Numbered from the stretch's first letter, positions 6,618 to 15,399 are shown. The stretch is DNA of 22,305 nt from JAFIHK01 sp041441455 (GCA_041441455.1 JASDTB010000046.1:1-22305); one strand, 5' to 3'. Numbers and translations: made by a program. Notes: a model not told the origin generated them from the letters alone.

Positions 6618-7346
6618 AAGAAGAACAGAGATATTATCTTTTCCCCCTTCGTTACACGCTTCACTAGCAATATCGGAGGGGGATTTTTGTTCCTCTAAAA
6701 GTCGGCAGATCGCGTCATCATCGAGCATATCTGTCAATCCGTCTGAACAAATTAAAAATTTGTCGCCGTTCAAAATACTCTCTGTTATGTCATTAAAATC
6801 TGCAAAAGCGTCATCACCTGCTCCGATAGAGTTATAAATCAAATTTGAAGGAGTGTCTGGATTTCCTGTCAACTCTCTCATAGAGTGATCGGTGGTTAAC
6901 TGTTTCAAGATACTATTGCGGAAACGATAAAGACGACTATCTCCAACATGTACTGTAAAGAATCTGTTTTGGTAAGTAAAGATCCCTGTAAATGTTGTGC
7001 CCATTCCGTTAAATTCTGGTGAGGTGCTTCCTTCGCGTATGATCTCGGAGTGGATAGTTTTAACCCATAGATCAATTTTCTGTTTAAGTGTTTCGGTATC
7101 GAGATTGTCAGGTAGGTTTAAGATGAAATTGTCGAATGATTTGAGTGCAAGTTCACTTGCAATCTCTCCTCCATTGTGTCCTCCCATTCCATCGGCGACT
7201 ACAAATGTCAAAAGAGTGTCGGTAGGCAGGATAAATGTCTCACAGAAAGAGTTGTCGCGAAGAAAGTTCCCGTTTACAAGAATCATATCTTCGTTGTTGG
7301 TTCTTACTAATCCTTTGTGACAGATTGCTGTTGCTAAAATCTTCAT
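6492..7346 (-). CDS. PP2C-family Ser/Thr protein phosphatase
   Basis: A soluble metal-dependent phosphatase of 284 residues with all PP2C motifs: RTNNED (15-20), VVADGMGGHNGGE (49-61), GMGTT (114-118), VHVGDSRLYR (132-141), TTDHS (151-155), CSDGLTD (200-206) and GKDNIS (235-240). The metal-binding aspartates D52, D201 and D237 are present. It should remove phosphates placed by the kinase encoded two genes upstream. The catalytic domain ends near residue 246; the remaining 38 residues are an acidic, Asn/Lys-rich tail that overlaps antisense with the convergent membrane-protein gene. It is the last gene of the operon, 12 bp after the FHA gene. No clear terminator follows it. Confidence 0.93.
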   Translation of the reverse strand: MKILATAICHKGLVRTNNEDMILVNGNFLRDNSFCETFILPTDTLLTFVVADGMGGHNGGEIASELALKSFDNFILNLPDNLDTETLKQKIDLWVKTIHSEIIREGSTSPEFNGMGTTFTGIFTYQNRFFTVHVGDSRLYRFRNSILKQLTTDHSMRELTGNPDTPSNLIYNSIGAGDDAFADFNDITESILNGDKFLICSDGLTDMLDDDAICRLLEEQKSPSDIASEACNEGGKDNISVLLLEVEDVVSQIIDECPEDDSDSNNKGNDKPKNKGEEVRRVVI

Positions 7347-7358
7347 AACTCATTTGAA

Positions 7359-7934
7359 TTAAACGGCATCAAAAACTAAAGTCGCGATTTTGATTTTGTC
7401 TCCGATGTTGAACTTTATTGGCTGGTCGGGAGAGATCTTCTCTCCATTTACAAAAGTTCCATTGGTAGAGTTCAAATCAACAATCATCCAGGTTGATGAA
7501 GCGTTATTAAACTCAAGCCTGGCATGCGTTCCCGAAATATAACCTTGCGAAGAGAGTAGATCTGTGTAGGGGCCATTTTTTCTTCCGATGATTGCCCCTT
7601 GCAAAAGTTGTAACTCTATATTGCTCTCTCTGCAAACCAATTTTGTAACAACTTTTTGAGGCTGAACCTCTCTTACAGTTGCGTTATTGTCTATTGGTGA
7701 TGGCGTTTGTATTGCTGGATTTATATTAACAGGATTTTTATTTGCGGAGTGTTTGTTTGTGGTTATCTCTACGGTTCCTGGTTTTACAAGTTCGTTGCCG
7801 CAAGCTGAACATCTTTTCCCTTTTCGGAGTTCGTTACATGAACTACAAAACATAAGAGCAGAACCACATTGGTCGCAGTAGATGCTGTCGATTTCTATCT
7901 GTTCTTTACAGTATGGACAATTTGTGAGATTCAT
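7359..7934 (-). CDS. Zinc-ribbon and FHA domain protein
   Basis: A 191-residue cytoplasmic adaptor. Two zinc ribbons occupy the N-terminus, with CxxC pairs at 6-9, 20-23, 30-33 and 42-45. A flexible Asn/Pro/Thr-rich linker (about 51-95) leads to a C-terminal FHA domain (about 98-191) with the phosphothreonine-binding residues intact: GRKNG (117-121), SGTHA (134-138) and NSTNGTFVNG (155-164). FHA domains bind phosphothreonine peptides, so the likely role is to recognise products of the kinase in this operon. Candidate ligands are the DKT repeats at the kinase N-terminus. It is 12 bp downstream of the AAA+ gene and 12 bp upstream of the phosphatase gene. Confidence 0.93.
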   Translation of the reverse strand: MNLTNCPYCKEQIEIDSIYCDQCGSALMFCSSCNELRKGKRCSACGNELVKPGTVEITTNKHSANKNPVNINPAIQTPSPIDNNATVREVQPQKVVTKLVCRESNIELQLLQGAIIGRKNGPYTDLLSSQGYISGTHARLEFNNASSTWMIVDLNSTNGTFVNGEKISPDQPIKFNIGDKIKIATLVFDAV

Positions 7935-7946
7935 AGTCTGAATGTT

Positions 7947-10900
7947 TTATTCAAAATCGGATTCAAGGATTAATTCTAATGAGCTGTTGTCGAAGCCAGG
8001 TCTATTCAGCTCTTCGCGAAGACGGCTACTTTGTTTTTTTCTGACTCTGTCGAATAGATTGTTAACCTCGCGTGCATTTGCAAAGTTTTTGCTACGGTTA
8101 ACGTACAGATCAGAGAAGCTCTCTCTCATTTTGTTTTCGGCTTCAGGAGTGAGTTTTAGTTTTTCACCAGCTGCCTTTTTAAGGAAGATCTCAGCTAATT
8201 CCTCGGGGTTGTAGTCTTCGAAATGGATAGTTTTTGTAAAGCGAGACTCTAATCCAGAATTTGTATCTATCCACTGTTGGATCTCTTTCGGATAGCCTGC
8301 AGCAATAAATACCATCTTTCCTTTGAAGTCTAGCATCATTGGGAGAATCGTGTCTGTAGCCTCTTGCCCAAAATCCGAGGCACCTCCACTTTTTAACGAG
8401 TAGGCTTCATCGATAAATAAGACACCTCCAATTGCTCGTTTTACTACTTGTGCTGTTTTTGGAGCTGTTTGTCCAACATAAGATGCTACCAGATCCTTTC
8501 TTGTAACCTCTATCAGTTTATTTGATGGAAGCATTCCAAGTGCGTAGAAGATATTGCCCATAATTCTTGCAACAGTTGTCTTTCCTGTTCCTGGATTACC
8601 TACAAAAAGATAGTGGTCCGAAATTCCAGAGAATTTTTTGCCAGATGTTTCGCACTTGAGCCTTTCTATCTTAATGTAATCAGCAATCTCTCTAACCTCA
8701 CGTTTAACAGACTCTAATCCAGTAAGATTATTTAGTTCTTTCATCACCTCATCGAGGTCAGGAATCTTCGGAGGGTCATAAGGGATGTCTTCTGCCTCAA
8801 TAGTCAAAAACATTTCGCGAGTAATTGTGCCTCCCGAAGATTTGAAAGTTGAGAGCCTTTCTGCCCTACGCTGTTTGATCTTTTCGAATAGTTTGACCAT
8901 CTCTGCGGCATTACCAAAATTTTCATTTTTAGATAAAACCATCTCATCCACTAAGCGGGCAAATGTCTTCTCTGCCTCATCTGTGAGGGTGTTGCCCTTT
9001 TTACTGATGATTGAATTGAAGATGTTAATCAATTGGTTCAGACTGTAATCTTCGATGTGCAGAAAGTGGCTGAATCTTCGTCTGAATCCAGGATTGGCAT
9101 TGTTTATAAATTCGTCCATCTGTGTTCTGTAACCTGCACAGATTACAACAAATTTTCCTGCATCCTTGACCATGCGAGTCATTAGTGACTCAACCGCTTC
9201 AACACCCTCTGAATCTTTAGATCCTCCGTCATTTGCGGGCATAAGAGAGTATGCTTCATCGATAAAGAGGATGCCTCCCATCGCTTCGTCACATGCTTTG
9301 TCGACTAATTTAGCTGTCTCGTTTTTGATAGTGCTGAGGAGACTTTTTCGCTCCTTTTCAACTACTTTATCGGTTGGAAGCAGGCCGACCGCTTTAAAGA
9401 TTTGCCCAAGTTTGAGGGCGACAGATGTCTTTCCAGTGCCTGGATTACCTGTGAGCACAATGTGAACCGGGGTAATTTCGGCATCGGCAATACCTTGCTC
9501 CATCATCTCTTTATCGAGCATTATCTTGTAAGCGATTTTGCGAATCTCTTCCTTTACAGAGTCCATACCCTCGAATTCGTCGAGCTCCTTGAAGATCAAT
9601 TCGAGATTCTTCTCTTTAGTTGCCTCTTCGCCTTCGATATCTTCCCTTGTTATAGTCCTGAAGTCCTCTTGAGTAAGAGTTGCAGTTGCGCGCTGTGCTT
9701 GAAGACGTTTGCTTTGATTTTTGAGTGCATTTTCGAAAACATTCCTTACGCTACGCGCATTTCCGAAGTTTTTCGTTTTTGTAATGAACATTTTGGTAAA
9801 TAGGTTCTTGATGTTTGCCTCAGCCTGTTCGTCAAGCACCATCTTCTCTTTCGTTACCATTCTTCGGAAAATCTCAGTGAGCTCTTCGGCAGAGTAGTCG
9901 CGGAAATTGATGGTCTCATTAAATCTTGACTCCATTCCCGAATTGGCACTTAAAAATTCGTTCATCTCTTTGGTGTAACCTGCTGCAATTGCTACAAGTT
10001 TTCCCCGATTGTCTTCAACTAATTTTAGAAGGGTGTCGATTGCCTCTTGTCCAAATTGATCGTTGTCTCCGTTTTTGAGCGAATAGGCTTCATCAATAAA
10101 GAGGATTCCTCCCATAGCTCTATTTACGCATCGTTCTACGTCAATAGCTGTCTGCCCTACGTAACCAGCAACAAGGTCTTTCCGAGAGACCTCAACAAGG
10201 TGGCCAAGCGGGAGCACTTCGAGAGAGCAGAGAATATCGGCAAAGATTCTTGCAATGGTCGTCTTTCCTGTTCCAGGGTTGCCAAGAAATAGGAAATGGT
10301 CTTTGATTTCGCGTTTTGCGTCTCCCCCTTTTCGCTCTTTATCGATCTCTATTTTATTTATAATCTTGAGGACACACTCTCGTATTTCGTCAACCCCAAC
10401 AAAAGAGTCGAGCTCTTTCATAATCTCATCTAGGCTTTTGATTACAAACTCTTCGCCTCTAACATCGCACGCTGTAGCCTCCACGCCCGAACTATCTCTT
10501 TTGATTGCATACGAAAAGATCTCCTCCGCTTTTTTGGCAGCCCAATGGCCGTTTCCAAATTCATCAATATTTTTTCGGATCTCATTCTTAATGATTCGCA
10601 GAAGTTTTGCTTTAGCTTCGGAGTCGATTGACAAACCATACTTGGAGCTAAGTTTCCTCTCTGTAATCTCTAAAATCTCTTCGGCAGTGAAATCTCCCAG
10701 ATCGAAACGATATTCGAACCTACCTGCAATATCGGGGTTTGCTGCAAAAAACTCCTCAAGCCCAGTCTTTAACCCCGAAATAATTACTATTGGATCGTTG
10801 CTCCATTTATTCATGGAGCTAAATAGTTTATCTAAAACATAGATATCGTCTGATATTCCAGCAGGTACAAGCTTTTGAGCATTTTCAACACATAAAACGC

Positions 10901-11285
10901 CACCCTTAATCGCTGCTATGTTTTTATCCCACTCTTCTGCAAAATCATTATAATCAACAGCATCTACGACCTTTATCTTTCCAGGGGTGATAATACCGCA
11001 ATTGGCTAAGAGCTTTGCGATTGAACCCACAAGCTCACTCTTACCAGTACCTGTATTACCAGTGATGATCATATCCATCCCCAACCTAATCTTTGTTCCA
11101 GTAGCAGCCTCTCTCTTTTTGATCGATTCGCATGTATTCATTAAGTCGTTAAGTCTGTCTTTTACCTTCGTCATCCCAGTTAGCTCCCTTAGAGGGGCAT
11201 TGGCTTTGGTGGCTATCTTCTCTCCGCACCATTTGCAGAATATCGCCTTATCTCGATTTGGCTTTTCACACACGTGACATTTCAT
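7947..11285 (-). CDS. Zinc-ribbon protein with four tandem CbxX/CfxQ-type AAA+ modules
   Basis: An 1112-residue protein. A zinc ribbon (CHVC 3-6, CKWC 17-20) precedes four AAA+ modules spaced about 280 residues apart. Walker A motifs are GNTGTGKS (76-83) and GNPGTGKT (335-342, 613-620, 896-903). Walker B is FIDEA in modules 2-4 but CVENA (132-136) in module 1. Modules 2 and 4 have the pore-loop signature YVGQT (375-379, 936-940) and an SRF arginine segment; module 3 has STIKNET in place of the pore loop. Modules resemble CbbX, SpoVK and EccA ATPases, which remodel protein partners. The likely role is ATP-driven remodelling under control of the co-encoded kinase and FHA protein; the target is unknown. 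It begins 9 bp after the kinase gene. Confidence 0.93.
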   Translation of the reverse strand: MKCHVCEKPNRDKAIFCKWCGEKIATKANAPLRELTGMTKVKDRLNDLMNTCESIKKREAATGTKIRLGMDMIITGNTGTGKSELVGSIAKLLANCGIITPGKIKVVDAVDYNDFAEEWDKNIAAIKGGVLCVENAQKLVPAGISDDIYVLDKLFSSMNKWSNDPIVIISGLKTGLEEFFAANPDIAGRFEYRFDLGDFTAEEILEITERKLSSKYGLSIDSEAKAKLLRIIKNEIRKNIDEFGNGHWAAKKAEEIFSYAIKRDSSGVEATACDVRGEEFVIKSLDEIMKELDSFVGVDEIRECVLKIINKIEIDKERKGGDAKREIKDHFLFLGNPGTGKTTIARIFADILCSLEVLPLGHLVEVSRKDLVAGYVGQTAIDVERCVNRAMGGILFIDEAYSLKNGDNDQFGQEAIDTLLKLVEDNRGKLVAIAAGYTKEMNEFLSANSGMESRFNETINFRDYSAEELTEIFRRMVTKEKMVLDEQAEANIKNLFTKMFITKTKNFGNARSVRNVFENALKNQSKRLQAQRATATLTQEDFRTITREDIEGEEATKEKNLELIFKELDEFEGMDSVKEEIRKIAYKIMLDKEMMEQGIADAEITPVHIVLTGNPGTGKTSVALKLGQIFKAVGLLPTDKVVEKERKSLLSTIKNETAKLVDKACDEAMGGILFIDEAYSLMPANDGGSKDSEGVEAVESLMTRMVKDAGKFVVICAGYRTQMDEFINNANPGFRRRFSHFLHIEDYSLNQLINIFNSIISKKGNTLTDEAEKTFARLVDEMVLSKNENFGNAAEMVKLFEKIKQRRAERLSTFKSSGGTITREMFLTIEAEDIPYDPPKIPDLDEVMKELNNLTGLESVKREVREIADYIKIERLKCETSGKKFSGISDHYLFVGNPGTGKTTVARIMGNIFYALGMLPSNKLIEVTRKDLVASYVGQTAPKTAQVVKRAIGGVLFIDEAYSLKSGGASDFGQEATDTILPMMLDFKGKMVFIAAGYPKEIQQWIDTNSGLESRFTKTIHFEDYNPEELAEIFLKKAAGEKLKLTPEAENKMRESFSDLYVNRSKNFANAREVNNLFDRVRKKQSSRLREELNRPGFDNSSLELILESDFE

Positions 11286-11294
11286 AATCCAGCA

Positions 11295-14200
11295 TTATTT
11301 AGATGGCTTGTCAAACACAAATTCGACACGTTTTCCTGTCTTCCTATTTTGATAGACTCCACTTAGTGTTGAGAGGTCTTCACTAATTGTCCCAATATAA
11401 TCTCCGTCTAAAGTGCCATTTTCGGTGATATCTTCTAACTTGAATGATTTGGTTTTGAGATTGATTACACCTTTGATCTTTTCACTTACAGGATTATTAA
11501 AGTTGACAAATACATAACCAGAAACAATCACGCTATCTTGCAGCTCTTTGATAGACAATGAGGCCTCTTTTCCATCGAAGGTGCCTTTCATGCGAGTCTC
11601 AAAAGATCTCAATTTTGCTGCCTCTATCAATTGGTCGCTACCACCTCTGCCAAAAGCTGGGCTATATTCAAAGAAGAGGTATCCTAATCCAATTGTAATC
11701 AATAGAGTGGCTCCGCCTCTAATACCTAACTTGATAATGTTCTTCTTTAAATAGTCGATATATTGGAGACTTCTTGTGGCAATCGATGATGTAAAATACT
11801 CTCCCTCTTTTGCTTTAAATGTAAAGTGCAATGGCTCAAGGATGAGTTGCTCAAAACCAGGAGCGATAACATCGGAGTAAGCTTTGTTTTTTGCGGGTAG
11901 ACTTAAATAGCAGCTCTTAACTAAATAGAAGGCAACTCCACCGAGTGCGGCAACGATAATCCAGTGGGCGTAAGGCATAAAGGATTCAAATAGAGCGTAA
12001 GTGCCGTAGTAGAGTAGAGCCGCGGCAAGTACTCCTACGAAGAGACTGCCTGTTAAATTTTCAAAATCGCCCATCATGTAAATCACTAAACTGCATAATA
12101 TGATTAAGACCAACATTGCAATTCCAGAAAATGATGGGAGTGGATTTACTTCGAAAGGTAATTGGTAGTAGATTAAAAGTGCTGCAAAAACTGCCATTGG
12201 GATAAAGCAGAGGATACCGATTGCTATTCTCAAATTTTTGAACAACATATATGACCGATTGACCTTTTTACGGTTAGCTTCGGCATAGTCAAAGGCAATG
12301 TGAAAATTCTTAACAGTTGCATCGGTTTTGTCAAATGTCTCGATGTAACGGACGTAATTATAAGTTAATTGCTCGAAGTTGAACTTTTTAGACAAGTCGG
12401 CTTGTGGATTCTCCTGGAAGAAGATTGTCATCCATTGCTTTAACCATCCATCTTTAAGTTCTGCAGCAACCTCTTTTTTGTCGGAACTCTCTAACTCGTC
12501 TAAATTACGGATATATTTACCACTCTTGGTTAGTTCATACACAGGTTCAATGCCCATTCCCTTCAGCGCTTTAACAGTAGCAACGACCCAGTCGTAAGGG
12601 GCAGATTTTTTTTGATTCTCTTTTGAATCGAGCTCAAAGCAGTAGTTGATCCAATCAATCTTCGAATTATAGATCCCTTTCGATTTGAGATAGTGATATA
12701 TTCTTGTGCCTTGAAGATCGATCATCATATCGAGAATGCCAGATTCATACTCAGATTTTTTCTTTCCAGCAGAGTTGTCATTCATGTAGGTTAAAAGGCA
12801 ACTATTGATATGATATGCAACATCTTCGCAAGTGAAGGTATAATTTTCGGAGCTGCTATCGGTGTTGAGGAAGAAATCAACTTTTGGATCGAGATTGTAG
12901 AGTACTGCCCATGTTATTGCATCCTCTTCGCGATTGGCGTCTGAAAGAAGTTTTCTAATTTTTCCTGCTAAACCAGGATCTCTACCAGCTAACCAAACCA
13001 TAAATGACTCTTCGGCAAGATTGTTCCACGATTCATCGTCAAGAACATACTGGTCTGCAGTAGAGACTATCTCTGCAACTGTTGAGCACTCAATCTTCTT
13101 CCCATCTTCGGTCTTGAGTTCGTAAGGTAGTTCGTTATTGAGCGTATAGATTAATTGCCATAATGAGTGTTGCCCGTTTTTCTTGATTAATTGCGAAAAT
13201 CTTGTGGAAATCTCTCCTTGTCCGTGAGAGTTGAAAAAGACAAAAAGAGGGTCTGTTTTGCTTGAGAGTGATTTTAAGTAGTGGCTAAAATTTGTCTTTA
13301 ATGAGAGGGCAATATCTTCGACACAAGTGCAAGGCTTACCTTTGATGTCGTAATAGGGCATAGACTCGTCAAGGAGATAGCATGCCGCATGCAAGCCCGC
13401 TGTTTCGTCTTTTGGATAGAATTTTTCTGTTATCTCCTCTATTCTCATCGCCAGTTCGGGACGCTGGTTATCCTCCAGCCACTTGCTAATCTTTCCAGAG
13501 TATAGATATTTGATTGCAAGAGCTTGCTCTTCATACATGATTTTTGCGAGCTCTTCGGGAGAGTGTGCGGTTTTATCCTTCGAAAAGACAGCTTTAAAGT
13601 CTGTTTTAATGTCGTCGAAAAAGATGTTTTCGCCTTTCGCCCAACGCTTAACCTCTTCAAATCCCGCTCTTTTCTCGGGGTCGGGAACAAGTAGCGCTTT
13701 GATCAGCTGAAGTGTGTGTGCAGAGACGTCTGGAAGCGGAAGATCACCTGTTCGCTTCTTCTTCATTAGCTCATGCTCTTGTTGACGGAATGCCTTTTCG
13801 CCCATCCAAAGGCAGATTAGTGACATTCCAAGAGAATAGAAATCGCTCTTTACATCGATCTCAACCTGTGTCTCTCCTGGAACAATATAATAGAGTTCAG
13901 GTGCAGCATAGATGCGCGTTCTGGATTGATTTACCCAACAAGCACCATTTTTATTACAAATTACAGAGATTCCAAAATCACCAATTACAAGTTTATTGCG
14001 CTTAGAGTCGGTGAAGAAGAAGTTTCCTGGCTTAATGTCGCGGTGAATTATTTGGTTTTTATGACAGAAGTCGATTGCTGAGGCCATCATAGTTGCAATC
14101 TCTTTGAGCTTCTCTTCGCTCTTTTTAAGGTCGATTGAGTCTAAAGAGCCTCCAGAACAGTATGACATTAATTCAAAATCTCTTAAGTCATCTGAATTTT

Positions 14201-14603
14201 TCGGATTTCGCCAAATTCCATGGCAGATAGTATCTACAAAATATTTTCCCGAATTACGCTGAACGATCTCAAGAACTTCGTGATTTGCCGTTAACCCTTC
14301 GTGATAAAGCTTCAATACATACTCATTCCCTGAATTTTCTACTAAAAGAATCTTTCCCTCTCCAGTGCTTTCGGAGAGTACGCTCTTTAGCTTATAGAGT
14401 TTTCCCTCTAAGAGATATTCAGTTTCGTGTGCAGAGACCACATCTGCAATCTCTTTCGATGTTTTTACAAGCACAGTTTTATCTGTGTTTCCGAGGATTT
14501 GAGTTTTGTCCGATGCCGAGAAAATCTGTGTTTTGTCGGGAGCGGATTGAGAGTTTTGCCCTGAGGATTCTGGTCGCAGGGTCTTTTCGAAGTCTGCGTT
14601 CAT
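11295..14603 (-). CDS. Membrane-anchored Ser/Thr protein kinase
   Basis: An 1102-residue eukaryotic-like kinase. Residues 1-60 are a disordered tail with DKT motifs at 23-25, 32-34 and 41-43, spaced nine residues apart. The kinase domain (about 65-330) has the lysine in YVLKLY (K98), HRDIKPGN (187-194), DFG (209-211), APE (234-236) and DFYSLG (254-259), so it should be active. Residues 340-770 are helical with an internal duplication (W375..LA..TCVEDIA at 426 and W537..LA..TCEDVA at 591). About five membrane helices follow (792-813, 828-843, 851-872, 880-896, 960-980), then a beta-rich C-terminal domain (985-1102) probably outside the cytoplasm. This suggests sensing at the envelope and signalling inside. 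Nearest neighbours: zinc-ribbon gene 17 bp upstream, AAA+ gene 9 bp downstream. Confidence 0.94.
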   Translation of the reverse strand: MNADFEKTLRPESSGQNSQSAPDKTQIFSASDKTQILGNTDKTVLVKTSKEIADVVSAHETEYLLEGKLYKLKSVLSESTGEGKILLVENSGNEYVLKLYHEGLTANHEVLEIVQRNSGKYFVDTICHGIWRNPKNSDDLRDFELMSYCSGGSLDSIDLKKSEEKLKEIATMMASAIDFCHKNQIIHRDIKPGNFFFTDSKRNKLVIGDFGISVICNKNGACWVNQSRTRIYAAPELYYIVPGETQVEIDVKSDFYSLGMSLICLWMGEKAFRQQEHELMKKKRTGDLPLPDVSAHTLQLIKALLVPDPEKRAGFEEVKRWAKGENIFFDDIKTDFKAVFSKDKTAHSPEELAKIMYEEQALAIKYLYSGKISKWLEDNQRPELAMRIEEITEKFYPKDETAGLHAACYLLDESMPYYDIKGKPCTCVEDIALSLKTNFSHYLKSLSSKTDPLFVFFNSHGQGEISTRFSQLIKKNGQHSLWQLIYTLNNELPYELKTEDGKKIECSTVAEIVSTADQYVLDDESWNNLAEESFMVWLAGRDPGLAGKIRKLLSDANREEDAITWAVLYNLDPKVDFFLNTDSSSENYTFTCEDVAYHINSCLLTYMNDNSAGKKKSEYESGILDMMIDLQGTRIYHYLKSKGIYNSKIDWINYCFELDSKENQKKSAPYDWVVATVKALKGMGIEPVYELTKSGKYIRNLDELESSDKKEVAAELKDGWLKQWMTIFFQENPQADLSKKFNFEQLTYNYVRYIETFDKTDATVKNFHIAFDYAEANRKKVNRSYMLFKNLRIAIGILCFIPMAVFAALLIYYQLPFEVNPLPSFSGIAMLVLIILCSLVIYMMGDFENLTGSLFVGVLAAALLYYGTYALFESFMPYAHWIIVAALGGVAFYLVKSCYLSLPAKNKAYSDVIAPGFEQLILEPLHFTFKAKEGEYFTSSIATRSLQYIDYLKKNIIKLGIRGGATLLITIGLGYLFFEYSPAFGRGGSDQLIEAAKLRSFETRMKGTFDGKEASLSIKELQDSVIVSGYVFVNFNNPVSEKIKGVINLKTKSFKLEDITENGTLDGDYIGTISEDLSTLSGVYQNRKTGKRVEFVFDKPSK

Positions 14604-14620
14604 AGTATATAGTTGTAGGT

Positions 14621-15349
14621 TTATTCGTATTCAAATGAGACTGATTCTGTCTCAATGATGTCGTAGTACCATGTCCCTCCAAGATCGGGCTGAGCACACT
14701 CTTGCGGGTGGTTATGACGGAATCCGCAAAGGTTGCAAACCCAGCACAATGGTATCTTCTTTTGAGTTTTGGTCACCACTGGAAGTCTACGAGCAGAGTA
14801 GTAATTGCGCTGCATCTGTGGTGTTGAGCCAGGCTCAGGAATCAATTGTCTCATTAACTCATTCAGCTCCTCTACCTTCTCTTTATATGCCCTCTCTGCC
14901 TCTTTTTCCGAGACTGTTTTAATATTGAGGGAGATCTTTCCGCTTTGGACGCTTACGCCGTTACTAGTCTCTTTTTGTGCTATAGGCTCTTCGAAACTAC
15001 TCTCCAGCTCCTCAATTTCTGCAGCAATTTCTTGGATCTTTATAAACTTCGGGTCTTTCTGAGCCTTTTTGAGCTCCTCTTTTGCTATATCGTCGAGCGG
15101 AGAATTACATCTTAAGCAGAAGCTTCCATGGTTGAGTGTAGAACAGTTAGGGCAGACAATGCCTCCTACAGGGTTGCCACATTCGCAACAGAATTTATCT
15201 TCAGGATCGATGTAATTACCACAAAATGAGCAACAATTGCTAATGGATGCTTGATAGGAGAGGCGATGAAAGTGCGCAGAAGCATTTTTGGATTGCTGTT
15301 TCTGAAGTTTTTCTGAATTATTTTGAATCTGTGAACTAGAGCGTTCCAT
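14621..15349 (-). CDS. Multi-zinc-ribbon protein, first gene of the kinase operon
   Basis: I do not recognise a named family. From the ATG at 15349 the product has 242 residues: a polar N-terminus, then ribbons with cysteines in CSFC (40-43), CCEC (54-57), CPNC (66-69) and CLRC (78-81), a helical, probably coiled-coil middle (about 86-172, rich in Glu and Lys), and a last metal-binding segment, CWVCNLCGF with H212, H214 and C218, near the C-terminus. The C-terminal stretch GGTWYYDIIETESVSFEYE is rich in Glu and Tyr. The frame is open to 15382, but that start lies upstream of the -7 box at 15377-15370. It sits 17 bp before the kinase gene and is probably a scaffold or substrate of the same system. 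Confidence 0.85.
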   Translation of the reverse strand: MERSSSQIQNNSEKLQKQQSKNASAHFHRLSYQASISNCCSFCGNYIDPEDKFCCECGNPVGGIVCPNCSTLNHGSFCLRCNSPLDDIAKEELKKAQKDPKFIKIQEIAAEIEELESSFEEPIAQKETSNGVSVQSGKISLNIKTVSEKEAERAYKEKVEELNELMRQLIPEPGSTPQMQRNYYSARRLPVVTKTQKKIPLCWVCNLCGFRHNHPQECAQPDLGGTWYYDIIETESVSFEYE

Positions 15350-15369
15350 AGCAGGTGTAATTATGAATC

Positions 15370-15377
15370 CAAATTTA
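15370..15377 (-). promoter_or_regulatory. -7 box of the zinc-ribbon/kinase/AAA+/FHA/PP2C operon
   Basis: TAAATTTG on the minus strand matches TAnnTTTG and lies 20 bp before the ATG at 15349. The -33 region is not a good match. No other plausible promoter was noticed between the five genes, which are 9-17 bp apart, so this one probably drives all of them. Confidence 0.5.
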
Positions 15378-15391
15378 AACAAATATTTGAT

Positions 15392-15399
15392 TAGATTTG
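15392..15399 (+). promoter_or_regulatory. -7 box of the EamA transporter gene
   Basis: TAGATTTG matches TAnnTTTG and lies 20 bp before the ATG at 15420. It is divergent from the kinase-operon -7 box, with 14 bp between the two boxes. No clear -33 TTTG is seen. Confidence 0.45.

Noticed and set aside
8785..11277. Several open frames of 80-195 codons on the plus strand opposite the AAA+ gene
   Set aside because: They are antisense frames of a long gene whose own strand shows four intact AAA+ modules; their peptides are Ser/Arg/Phe-rich and show no recognisable domain.
1..15349. Reading the type I restriction genes and the kinase operon as one anti-phage defence island
   Set aside because: Housekeeping-type genes (prmC, trpB2, deformylase-like) separate them, no integrase, tRNA or transposase is seen, and the kinase operon shows no nuclease or toxin domain.
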